Assembly (NCBI RefSeq): GCF_000344155.1
Contig: NZ_BAOQ01000038.1
Span: 1 to 58,587, forward strand
Source of the DNA: Gordonia paraffinivorans NBRC 108238
GTDB lineage: Bacteria > Actinomycetota > Actinomycetes > Mycobacteriales > Mycobacteriaceae
DNA: 58,587 nucleotides
Reading direction: 5' to 3'
Positions 8,157 to 15,599 of this stretch are shown here, one piece after another. The notes beneath the pieces are model-generated. The model did no database searches, was not told the DNA's origin, and was given only the letters and a program-made list of their open reading frames with translations. Every line of letters starts with the position of its first letter. The first letter of the stretch is position 1. The position numbers and the translations under genes are program-made.

Positions 8157-8870
8157 CTAGGCAGGGTAACGGATGCCGGTCGACGAGTGGCAGCGGTAAC
8201 CGTTGGGGTTCTTCGCGAGGTACTGCTGGTGGTAGTCCTCGGCGTAGTAGAAGCGACCGTCACCGGCCTCGGCGAGCGGCTTGATCTCGGTGGCGATCCG
8301 GCCCGCGCCGGCGGCGTCGAGGGCGGTCTGGAACCGCTCCGCGGTGTTCTTCACGACCTCGAGGTCGGCGTCGGAGAAAGTGTAGATCGCCGATCGGTAC
8401 TGGGTGCCGATGTCGTTGCCCTGGCGCATCTCCTGGGTGGGGTCATGTGATTCCCAGAAGATCTTGAGGATGCTCTCGAGATCGATCACCGCCGGGTCGA
8501 AGACGACTAGCGTGGACTCGGTGTGGCCGGTCCGCGCCGTGCACGTCTCCTCGTAGGTCGGGTTCGGGGTGAAGCCACCGGCGTAGCCGACCGCGGTCGT
8601 GTACACGCCCTCGACCTGCCAGAAGATCTCCTCGACCCCCCAGAAGCAGCCGCCGGCCAGCACGATCATCGCCAGTCCGTCGCCGAAGTCGCCCACCCCG
8701 CCGTTGGCGTACTCGCCGTCCGGCCCGGGTCGGCCCCGCATCGGGGTCTGCAGCACCAGGTGATCCCCGGGGACGGTGATCTCGGTGTCGCGACCCGGCA
8801 GCGCGGCGTCGGAATCGATGAGCTGCTGCTTGTGCGAACTCGCGGCGAAGAGTTGGTCGAGCCAGGACAT
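8157..8870 (-). CDS. msrA: Peptide-methionine (S)-S-oxide reductase (237 aa)
   Basis: Reduces methionine-S-sulfoxide in oxidised proteins and free amino acid. The catalytic Cys75 lies in the invariant GGCFWG motif, followed by VGYAGGFTPNPTYEE, GHTEST and the EDYHQQYLAKNP block; Cys residues near the C-terminus (GYRCHSSTG) could resolve the intermediate. An N-terminal extension of about 65 residues precedes the catalytic domain, longer than in the smallest MsrA proteins but seen in many actinobacteria. ATG at 8870, possibly leaderless because TAGACT lies six bases upstream. It is divergent from the sodA locus, a fitting oxidative-stress pairing. Confidence 0.96.
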   Translation of the reverse strand: MSWLDQLFAASSHKQQLIDSDAALPGRDTEITVPGDHLVLQTPMRGRPGPDGEYANGGVGDFGDGLAMIVLAGGCFWGVEEIFWQVEGVYTTAVGYAGGFTPNPTYEETCTARTGHTESTLVVFDPAVIDLESILKIFWESHDPTQEMRQGNDIGTQYRSAIYTFSDADLEVVKNTAERFQTALDAAGAGRIATEIKPLAEAGDGRFYYAEDYHQQYLAKNPNGYRCHSSTGIRYPA

Positions 8871-8876
8871 GTTCCG

Positions 8877-8882
8877 AGTCTA
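8877..8882 (-). promoter_or_regulatory. Putative -10 box of msrA
   Basis: TAGACT on the minus strand, six bases before the msrA ATG. The sequence TAGACTCGG is the same as at the sppA start. Confidence 0.4.
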
Positions 8883-8937
8883 CGCGCGGTGGGCAGAGGA
8901 CCCCGGCCGGCGAGTTGAGTCAGCCGTCCGAGTCTGT

Positions 8938-8976
8938 TTATGATGGCGGTCACATTCGTGTTATGACGCCGGTCAC
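8938..8976. repeat. Two 16-bp direct repeats in the msrA-sodA intergenic region
   Basis: TTATGATGGCGGTCAC at 8938-8953 and TTATGACGCCGGTCAC at 8961-8976 differ at two positions and start 23 bases apart, about two helical turns. This looks like a tandem regulator-binding site serving msrA, the small ORF or sodA. Confidence 0.5.
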
Positions 8977-9048
8977 TGTATGCGACCTCGTACGCAGGGA
9001 CCGTCCACCGGGTGTGACCGCAGAGCCGATCGGTGATGAAAGGCGAAC

Positions 9049-9201
9049 ATGGCGACGCACGCGACCGGAGACCTTCGAGGAACGTTCCGGACATCCCGCG
9101 GCGTCCCGCGCGCCAACTACGACGTCGCGAGGAGTTGTCGTGCGATCGCGCTCAGCATCCTCGCGATCCTCGCCCTCTTCGTCGCCGTCGTCCTTCTCTA
9201 G
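9049..9201 (+). CDS. Small single-pass membrane protein (50 aa), unrecognised
   Basis: An ATG at 9049 preceded by AAAGG five bases upstream opens 50 codons to a TAG. The N-terminal 31 residues are polar and basic (starting MATHATGDLRGTFRT), and the C-terminus is a clean hydrophobic helix, AIALSILAILALFVAVVLL, ending at the stop. This is the layout of a C-tail-anchored or small regulatory membrane protein. It sits between msrA and sodA and reads towards sodA. I do not recognise the family. The 182 bases from its stop to the sodA start hold no other gene; they form the probable sodA promoter and leader. Confidence 0.55.
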   Translation: MATHATGDLRGTFRTSRGVPRANYDVARSCRAIALSILAILALFVAVVLL

Positions 9202-9383
9202 GAAGCATCGTCAAGAAGGTGATCTTCGACCGCACCTGCCGTCGATTGCCGTGTGTTTGTTGCAATCACCCATGCACTGCGGTTGGGTGGAACCATCCGC
9301 GTGTCACGACTTTTTCGTCGCGTACTCGCGTGAACAGGGAAAACGAATAGCACCGAACGAAGAGAACCTCAGAGAGGAACATC

Positions 9384-10013
9384 GTGGCTGAATACACCTT
9401 GCCGGATCTGGATTACGACTACGGGGCACTCGAGCCCCACATCTCCGGCAGGATCATGGAGCTCCACCACAGCAAGCACCACGCGACCTACGTCAAGGGC
9501 GCCAACGACACCCTGGAGAAGCTGGCCGCCGCCCGCGAGGACGAGTCCATCGCCGGCAAGGTCTACGGCCTCTCGGCCACCCTGTCCTTCCACCTGGGCG
9601 GTCACACCAACCACTCGATCTTCTGGAAGAACCTGTCGCCCAACGGCGGTGGCGAGCCCGAGGGTGACCTCGCCGCGGCCATCACCGAGCAGTTCGGCAG
9701 CTTCGAGAAGTTCAAGGCCCACTTCACCGCCGCCGCCACCACCCTGCAGGGTTCGGGCTGGGCGATCCTGGGCTACGACACCATCGGCGGCAAGCTGGTC
9801 ATCCTGCAGCTGACCGATCAGAGCGGCAACATCCCGGCCGCGATCATCCCGGTCGTCATGCTCGACATGTGGGAGCACGCCTTCTACCTCGACTACCAGA
9901 ACGTCAAGCCGGATTACGTCAAGGCGTGGTGGAACGTCGTCAACTGGGCCGACGCCGGCGAGCGTTACGGCCGCGCGAAGACCCAGGGCGCCGGACTCAT
10001 CGTCCCGGCCTGA
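9384..10013 (+). CDS. sodA: Superoxide dismutase, Fe/Mn family (209 aa)
   Basis: Converts superoxide to hydrogen peroxide and oxygen. The metal ligands are His28 (ELHHSKHH), His77 (GGHTNHS), Asp161 and His165 ([11 protein letters not shown]). The second-sphere position that is His in the iron enzyme of M. tuberculosis (QLYDHQ) is Gln146 here (QLTDQS), the state usually found in Mn-SODs, so this enzyme is more likely Mn- or cambialistic-type; that is an inference. The start is GTG with AGAGAGG a few bases upstream. No secretion signal. The gene ends at a strong hairpin. It is close to an Mn exporter gene and to msrA. Confidence 0.97.
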   Translation: MAEYTLPDLDYDYGALEPHISGRIMELHHSKHHATYVKGANDTLEKLAAAREDESIAGKVYGLSATLSFHLGGHTNHSIFWKNLSPNGGGEPEGDLAAAITEQFGSFEKFKAHFTAAATTLQGSGWAILGYDTIGGKLVILQLTDQSGNIPAAIIPVVMLDMWEHAFYLDYQNVKPDYVKAWWNVVNWADAGERYGRAKTQGAGLIVPA

Positions 10014-10037
10014 TCCCTCTTCGCCAGAGCGAAACAC

Positions 10038-10075
10038 ACACGGCGCCGGTCACCTCGGGGTGGCCGGCGCCGTGT
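10038..10075. terminator. Hairpin terminator after sodA
   Basis: A 12-bp perfect stem (10038-10049 with 10064-10075) continues inward as a CACC/GGTG pairing with a TCGG loop, about 17 bp in all. It separates convergent sodA and ecfT. Confidence 0.85.
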
Positions 10076-10101
10076 CGCGTCTGACGTGACGGGCGCCCCG
10101 C

Positions 10102-10854
10102 CTACAGCAGGACCGTCGCGGTGATCGCGATCGCGCACGCCACCCCGATCGCCAAGAGCGCCACCGCATCTGCGCGGCCCGGACCGGAGGGGTGGGCGGT
10201 GAGGCGGCCGGTGCCGCCACGGGCGGTGATCGCCTCGGCCATCTCCGAGCTGCGTCTCAGCGCCGACGACATGGCCGCGGTGATCAGGTCCAGGATCCCC
10301 ATCTCGGCCGACGGGTGATCGGTGCGGCCGCGTGCCACCGGGCGCAGCTTGTGTGCCGCGCGCAGCATCCGCAGCTCCTCGATCAGCATCGGAAGTCCCC
10401 TCAGGCACAACGCGATCGACACCGCCCATTCGTCGACGGGCAGCCGGAACCACCGCAGCGGACGCATGAGCCGCGCGATGGCGGGTGCCACATCGGCCAT
10501 CGGGGTCGTCCAGATGACGAGGATCGAGCTCCCGACCAGCACCAGTGCGAGCGCCGTGGCCCGCAGGAACACGAGCGCCCCGGCGAGCCCGGCGAACGAC
10601 GCGTTGACCGCGACCCCTATCCCGATCAGTCCCCAGAACCACCACGGCGGCCGCGGGATGGCGCCCAACGGGATGCCGGCGATCAGCGCGGTGACGATCA
10701 CGACACCGGCGACCATGCCCAGGGCGGGCCAGGACGGCAACGCCCAGGTCATGAGCCCCAGGATCAACACGATCAGCAGTTTCGTGCCCGCCCACAGACG
10801 GTGGACGAACGAGTCGCCGGGCACCTGCCGCAGCGGAACCGTGCGCATCGTCAT
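10102..10854 (-). CDS. ecfT: ECF transporter transmembrane (T) component (250 aa)
   Basis: Membrane coupling subunit of an energy-coupling-factor importer for vitamins or metals. It has several hydrophobic helices in the N-terminal half. The characteristic cytoplasmic helical pair follows, with LRGLPMLIEELRMLRAAHKLR and the EAITARGG motif, whose Arg residues contact the ATPases. The ATG at 10854 overlaps the stop of the fused S/A/A' gene by four bases, so the two are coupled. By architecture the pair matches Rv2325c-Rv2326c. The substrate is unknown, and no riboswitch was seen upstream of the operon. Confidence 0.88.
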   Translation of the reverse strand: MTMRTVPLRQVPGDSFVHRLWAGTKLLIVLILGLMTWALPSWPALGMVAGVVIVTALIAGIPLGAIPRPPWWFWGLIGIGVAVNASFAGLAGALVFLRATALALVLVGSSILVIWTTPMADVAPAIARLMRPLRWFRLPVDEWAVSIALCLRGLPMLIEELRMLRAAHKLRPVARGRTDHPSAEMGILDLITAAMSSALRRSSEMAEAITARGGTGRLTAHPSGPGRADAVALLAIGVACAIAITATVLL

Positions 10855-12977
10855 CGGACACCTCCGTCCCGGCCCGGTAGCGGGGCGACATCGTGGGAGT
10901 CGGGCAGCAACCGCCCGTCGACGAGCCTGACGCGGCGGGTACACACCGAATCCAGGGATTCGAAGTCGTGCGAGATGATCACGATCGTCATGCCCTCGGC
11001 GCGCAGGCGCGCCAGCAGCGCCACGATCTCGTCCCGCGACACCGGGTCGAGACCGGCGAGCGGTTCGTCGAGGACGAGCATGTCCGGCTTGCGGGCGATC
11101 AATCCGGCGAGCACGACGCGACGCATCTGCCCGCCGGAGAGCGAGTCGACCTTCGACGCCGCCATCTCCCTCGGCAGTCCGACGAGTTCGAGGACGCGGG
11201 CGACCTCCGCGGTGCCGATCTTCTCGCCGCCGGCCGCCATGATCTCGTCGGCGACGGTGACCTTCTGCAGCTGCAGGCGCGCGTGCTGGAAACCCAGCCC
11301 CACTGCGCCGACATGCTCGGTGATCGGCTCCCCGGCGTCGAAACCGGCTGCCGGCGTGACCTTCCCGGTGACCCCGAGCAGATGGCAGGTGCCGGTCAGC
11401 GGGGTGAGCAGGCCGGCCATGATCCAGGCGAGGGTCGTCTTGCCGGATCCGTTGCCGCCGACGATGAGCAGTCCCTCGCCCCGGTAGACGGTGAGGTTGA
11501 CGTCGGTGAGGGCCTGCACCTCCCACGGCGAGCCCGGCAGGTGTGCGTAGCTCACCTGGTCGAGGACCATGAGCGGCCCGCCGATGTGGGGCCCGGGGTC
11601 GGCGAGCGAGGAGGATTCGACCACGGCCGGGTGGTCGAGGTCCGTGGTGGGATCGGGCATCCAAAGCGGCGGGTGCGGCACGATGCGCCCGCGGTCGAGG
11701 TGGATGACGCGGTCGGCCGCGGCCGCCTCGCTGCCGCGGTGCGTGATGAGCACGACCGCGATGCCGTGCCTCCGGGCCAGGGCTGCCAACAGCTTCAGCA
11801 GATGGCCGCGTCCCTCCGGATCGACCATCGAGGTGACCTCGTCGGCGATCAGCAGCTGCGGCCGGCGGGCGAGCGCCGCCGCGATCGCGAGGCGCTGCTG
11901 CTGGCCTCCGGACAGGTCGGTGGTCTCGCGGTCGCCGAGCCCGGCCAACCCGACCTCGGCCAGCAGCGCGTCGACGTCGACCTCGGTTCCGGCCGGGAGC
12001 CCCCACACCACGTCGTCGGCGACGCGGGAACCGAGCATCTGCACCTCGGGACGCTGCAGGACGAGGGCGGTGCCACCGTGGACGCCGAGGCCCGCGAGCC
12101 CCGGCCGGTGGACGACCCCGCTCGTCGGCGTCCGGCCGGCGAGGATCTTGGCGAGTGTCGACTTCCCGGAGCCGTTGGCGCCGACGATCGCGACGAACTC
12201 ACCCGGGTCGATGCGCAGGTCGATGTCGCGCAGCACCGGCAGGGCGCCCGGCGAGTAGGAGAAGCCGACGCCCTCGGCGACGATCGGCAGCGGCGCGACA
12301 CCGGCCTCGACGGCGGACCGTCCGGTCGCCTGCACGTCGGAGTCGAGGGTGTCCTCGCTGGGCACGTCCCGCAGACGGTGGATCACCGGGCCGAGAATCC
12401 ACCAGGCGACCACCAGCGAGATGACGGTTCCGACGGTTCCCGACACCCAGATCCAGACCCACCAGTGGGAGGCGATGCTGTCGGCGAATGCATCGAGTCC
12501 GTTGCCCACCCGGTCGAACGGCCCCCATCGGTGCATCAGCCCGGCGACGCCGTGGATCGAGTTGGTCAGCGCCTCGATCGTCAGCTCGCGCAGCGGCACC
12601 AGGATCAGCAGCAGGAGCACCGAGACGCCGCCGAGCAGGGGCGCCGCGACGAGCGTCGCAGCGAGCAGGGTCGGGAAACCGCGACGGCGTCGCTTGATGT
12701 CGCCGACGATCCCGGCGACGAGCGCCGACCCGAGGACCGTCGCCATGGCCCCGGTGCCCGCCATGGCGAAGGCGACCGCGGTGGTGGCCACCGTCGCGGT
12801 GACGAGCGCTCGCGGGCGGGTGCGCGCCGCGACCAGGGCGAGCGGGATCGGGGCCAGGAGTCCTGCCGCCTGCGCGAGCGGGATGACCGAGGCTATGACG
12901 ACCGCGGCGACGGTCAGGCCACCGAAGATCGCGACGGACGCGAACTCCATCGGCCTCAGCGGAGGCGAGTTCTTCAC
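10851..12977 (-). CDS. ECF transporter fusion: membrane domain plus two ABC ATPases (708 aa)
   Basis: A single polypeptide with an N-terminal membrane region of about six helices (residues 1-215) resembling a substrate-binding S component, then two ATPase domains. The first (about 230-430) has GANGSGKST, LSGGQQQR and LLIADE. The second (about 470-690) has GGNGSGKTT, LSGGQMRR and LVLDEPLAG. Thus S, A and A' are fused and only EcfT is separate, as in Rv2326c of M. tuberculosis. All Walker and signature residues are present, so both ATPase sites look active. It is the first gene of a two-gene minus-strand operon. Substrate unknown. Confidence 0.88.
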   Translation of the reverse strand: MKNSPPLRPMEFASVAIFGGLTVAAVVIASVIPLAQAAGLLAPIPLALVAARTRPRALVTATVATTAVAFAMAGTGAMATVLGSALVAGIVGDIKRRRRGFPTLLAATLVAAPLLGGVSVLLLLILVPLRELTIEALTNSIHGVAGLMHRWGPFDRVGNGLDAFADSIASHWWVWIWVSGTVGTVISLVVAWWILGPVIHRLRDVPSEDTLDSDVQATGRSAVEAGVAPLPIVAEGVGFSYSPGALPVLRDIDLRIDPGEFVAIVGANGSGKSTLAKILAGRTPTSGVVHRPGLAGLGVHGGTALVLQRPEVQMLGSRVADDVVWGLPAGTEVDVDALLAEVGLAGLGDRETTDLSGGQQQRLAIAAALARRPQLLIADEVTSMVDPEGRGHLLKLLAALARRHGIAVVLITHRGSEAAAADRVIHLDRGRIVPHPPLWMPDPTTDLDHPAVVESSSLADPGPHIGGPLMVLDQVSYAHLPGSPWEVQALTDVNLTVYRGEGLLIVGGNGSGKTTLAWIMAGLLTPLTGTCHLLGVTGKVTPAAGFDAGEPITEHVGAVGLGFQHARLQLQKVTVADEIMAAGGEKIGTAEVARVLELVGLPREMAASKVDSLSGGQMRRVVLAGLIARKPDMLVLDEPLAGLDPVSRDEIVALLARLRAEGMTIVIISHDFESLDSVCTRRVRLVDGRLLPDSHDVAPLPGRDGGVR

Positions 12978-13193
12978 CGTTCAAGTGTGCCTGGTGTGCG
13001 CGGGCGCCCCGGGTGTGGCCGTCGACGACCGGCACAGACCGTGCCCGAAGCGTTCCTTGTTAAAGAACCGTCACAAGTGCGCGGTTCGGGTTGTCGGTTT
13101 TGCCACGTGGGCGGATTCTTGTCCACACGGGCTGATGACGCCGCTGTCCGTGTGCGAGATGACAGGCCTCTCACCCGAATTGGAGGAGAAGCG

Positions 13194-13718
13194 ATGAACT
13201 CGATTCCGATCGGACTCACGCCGTTCAAGCTCGACGACGGGAAGCGCAACGGCATCCTGATCTCCGGCCGCTGGCCGGAGTCGACCCTCGAGTGGACGCA
13301 GACGCTGGTCGGATCGGTCCGCATCGCCTGCCGACCGGGGTTTCTCCCGACGACGACGGTCTTCGGCGTCGTCGAGGATCCGCCCCCGGAGGCCGGGTCG
13401 GACACCGTGGGGATGATGGTCGCGATCGGCAACGTCGTCGACGACAGCTTCGTCGAGGCCGGGAAGTTCCTGAAGAATCCCCCGGCCCTGGTGATGCTCC
13501 ATCCGCCGTCGCAGACCCGTCCGTCGTTGCCGGAGTGCTCTGAGGTCGCGTCGGGCTGCGTCCTGCTGCCGGGCATCCCCGAGCTCGGTCTCGAGCATCG
13601 CGCCGGCTGGGCCGAGGCCGAGGCGGACGGCACCGTGGTCAACCTCCGCAACCAGATCGGCATCGACCCGAACGCCGACCCGGACACCGCGGTGCTGGCG
13701 ATGCTCCTGGCGGCCTGA
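13194..13718 (+). CDS. Conserved hypothetical protein, probably Rv3847-like (174 aa)
   Basis: No enzyme motif is recognised. The protein is soluble, begins MNSIPIGLTPFKLDDGKRNG and contains two Cys around residue 117 (PECSEVASGC). Size and place between sodA and an EspR-like gene match Rv3847, but I cannot align them. ATG at 13194 with a strong GGAGGAGAAGCG ribosome-binding site. The frame remains open far upstream, but that is the shadow of the opposite ABC gene. The 216 bases upstream separate it from the divergent ECF operon. Confidence 0.7.
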   Translation: MNSIPIGLTPFKLDDGKRNGILISGRWPESTLEWTQTLVGSVRIACRPGFLPTTTVFGVVEDPPPEAGSDTVGMMVAIGNVVDDSFVEAGKFLKNPPALVMLHPPSQTRPSLPECSEVASGCVLLPGIPELGLEHRAGWAEAEADGTVVNLRNQIGIDPNADPDTAVLAMLLAA

Positions 13719-13892
13719 CCGGCCGGGTTCGGCGGCGCGACCCAGCCGCACACGTGCCGGGACCCGAGCCGCCGGGAGCGCCCGATCGGTTCGCCCAGGG
13801 CGTCCGAACGCGGGCTTTTCGGGCACCCGAATCTTCGTTTGCGAGCCCCCTACCTGCGCGGATACGGTCAGCTGATCTGTTGCATTCGGTAG

Positions 13893-13911
13893 TTAGGCCT
13901 CACTAACCTGG
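13893..13911 (+). promoter_or_regulatory. DtxR/MntR-like box overlapping the -10 of the Mn exporter gene
   Basis: TTAGGCCTCACTAACCTGG matches about 12 of 19 positions of the DtxR/IdeR consensus, with GTTAG and CTAAC forming a dyad. TAACCT at 13904-13909 is followed by exactly seven bases and the GTG at 13917, fitting a leaderless -10. A bound regulator would cover the promoter. Confidence 0.5.
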
Positions 13912-13916
13912 CGACC

Positions 13917-14615
13917 GTGATGACCGCCCTCCTCCTGAGTTTCGGCGTGATCTTCGTGGCCGAACTGGGCGACAAGTCACAGCTGATGGCGATGACCTAC
14001 GCGCTGAGGTACCGCTGGTGGGTCGTGATCCTCGCGATCACCGCCGCCACCACCGCGGTCCACGCCGTCTCGGTCTTCTTCGGGCACTTCCTCGGGATGA
14101 GCCTGCCGACCGACCTGTTGTCGGTCCTGGCCGGCCTGGCGATGCTGGTCTTCGGTCTCTGGACGCTCTACGGGGACCGCCTCGACGACGAGGAGCAGAA
14201 CCGGGCGTCCCGCGCGGGCGCCTCGGTGTTCCTCGCGGTGATGTCCGCATTCTTCCTCGCCGAACTCGGCGACAAGACGATGCTCGCGACCATCACGATC
14301 GCAACCGACCACGACTGGCTCGGCGTGTGGATCGGTTCGACGATCGGCATGGTCGCCGCCGATGCGCTTGCCATCGCGGTCGGCGGGTTCCTCGGCAAGC
14401 ACCTGCCCGAACGAATCATCTCGATCGGCGCCGCGGTCCTGTTCTTCGGATTCGCGGCATGGCTCACCGCCACCGGCCTCGTCGGGGCGTCCATGCCGTT
14501 GGTCGCCGCCACGATCTCGGCCGCGGTCGTGATCAGCGGGGTCGGCGCCTTCCTCATCGCTCGCGACCGCCGCTCGGCCGCGCAGGCCGACCTCCCCACC
14601 CCGTCGGTCCCGTAG
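13917..14615 (+). CDS. mneA: TMEM165/GDT1 (UPF0016) family manganese exporter (232 aa)
   Basis: A cation exporter of the GDT1 family, whose bacterial members export Mn(II). Two homologous halves each carry the signature E-x-G-D-K-(S/T): FVAELGDKSQL near residue 15 and FLAELGDKTML near residue 120. There are six or seven hydrophobic helices and a short acidic loop between the halves (DRLDDEEQNRA). The GTG at 13917 is chosen because a -10 box sits seven bases before it; the ATG at 13920 is the alternative. The DtxR-like box suggests metal control. The setting beside sodA supports a role in manganese balance. The symbol is by family, not by proven orthology. Confidence 0.85.
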   Translation: MMTALLLSFGVIFVAELGDKSQLMAMTYALRYRWWVVILAITAATTAVHAVSVFFGHFLGMSLPTDLLSVLAGLAMLVFGLWTLYGDRLDDEEQNRASRAGASVFLAVMSAFFLAELGDKTMLATITIATDHDWLGVWIGSTIGMVAADALAIAVGGFLGKHLPERIISIGAAVLFFGFAAWLTATGLVGASMPLVAATISAAVVISGVGAFLIARDRRSAAQADLPTPSVP

Positions 14616-14796
14616 GCCGGGGTCGGGTACCGATCGCCGCGCCGTTCACCGAGCGTTCACTCGGGGGTCCTGCACGGACTCTCTCCCGTGCCTGTTTATC
14701 GTGAACGTGCACATGCGCCGGCGCGCGTCTCCCGTCCGGGATCCCCGGAGGGTCACGGACCGGCGGCATCCGGCACCGCGAAAGGACTACTCACCC

Positions 14797-15558
14797 ATGG
14801 ACGTTTCTGGCGCTTCCGTTCTGGTCACCGGCGGGGCTTCCGGCCTCGGCGCGGCCACCGCCCGTCGCTTCGCCGCCGCAGGCGCACAGGTCTTCGGCCT
14901 CGACCTGCAGGACTCGATCGACAAGGCCGCCCCCACCGACGGCGTCACGCTGATCGCCGCCGACGTCACCGACGAGGAGCAGGTCCAGGCCGCCATCGAC
15001 ACGATCGCGGAGTCGGGCGCACCGCTGCGCGTCGCGGTGAACTGCGCGGGCGTGGGCTGGGCGTCCCGAATCCTGGGCAAGAACGGCCCGCACGATCTCG
15101 GCCTGTTCCGCAAGGTCATCGACATCAACCTCGTCGGCACCTTCAACGTCATGCGTCTGGCCGCGGCCCGCATGGCGGAGGAGTCGACCATCGACGGTGA
15201 CGGCCAGCGCGGCGTCATCATCAACACCGCGTCGGTCGCGGCCTTCGAGGGCCAGATCGGCCAGATCGCCTACGCCGCGTCGAAGGGCGGCGTCCACGCC
15301 ATGACCATCTGCGCCGCGCGCGACCTCGCCCGCATCGGCGTCCGCGTCAACACCATCGCACCGGGAACCATCAGCACCCCGATGCTCGCCGGCGTGACCC
15401 CCGAGTTCCAGAAGACCCTGGCCGAGGCGATCCCGTTCCCGCAGCGTCTGGGCGAGCCCGACGAGTACGCCCAGCTCGCGGAGTTCATCGTGGCGCACAA
15501 CTACCTCAACGGCGAGACGATCCGCATGGACGGCGCCATCCGCATGGCACCGCGCTGA
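14797..15558 (+). CDS. SDR-family dehydrogenase, 3-hydroxyacyl-CoA dehydrogenase type 2-like (253 aa)
   Basis: A short-chain dehydrogenase with the NAD(H)-binding TGGASGLG motif near residue 11, the NCAGVGWASR segment, and the catalytic Ser/Tyr/Lys in NTASVAAFEGQIGQIAYAASKGG. The overall sequence resembles the HSD17B10/3-hydroxy-2-methylbutyryl-CoA dehydrogenase branch, suggesting beta-oxidation or isoleucine degradation. ATG at 14797 with AAAGGA upstream. The frame is open about 100 bases further upstream without similarity. The stop codon lies inside a 20-bp direct repeat. Confidence 0.88.
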   Translation: MDVSGASVLVTGGASGLGAATARRFAAAGAQVFGLDLQDSIDKAAPTDGVTLIAADVTDEEQVQAAIDTIAESGAPLRVAVNCAGVGWASRILGKNGPHDLGLFRKVIDINLVGTFNVMRLAAARMAEESTIDGDGQRGVIINTASVAAFEGQIGQIAYAASKGGVHAMTICAARDLARIGVRVNTIAPGTISTPMLAGVTPEFQKTLAEAIPFPQRLGEPDEYAQLAEFIVAHNYLNGETIRMDGAIRMAPR

Positions 15559-15599
15559 TCGAGATCCGGCTCCGCCGGGGCTGATCGAGATCCGGCTCC
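15554..15599. repeat. Exact 20-bp direct repeat at the convergent gene ends
   Basis: GCTGATCGAGATCCGGCTCC occurs at 15554-15573 and again at 15580-15599, separated by six bases. The first copy contains the SDR stop codon and the second touches the stop of the convergent membrane-protein gene. Confidence 0.9.
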
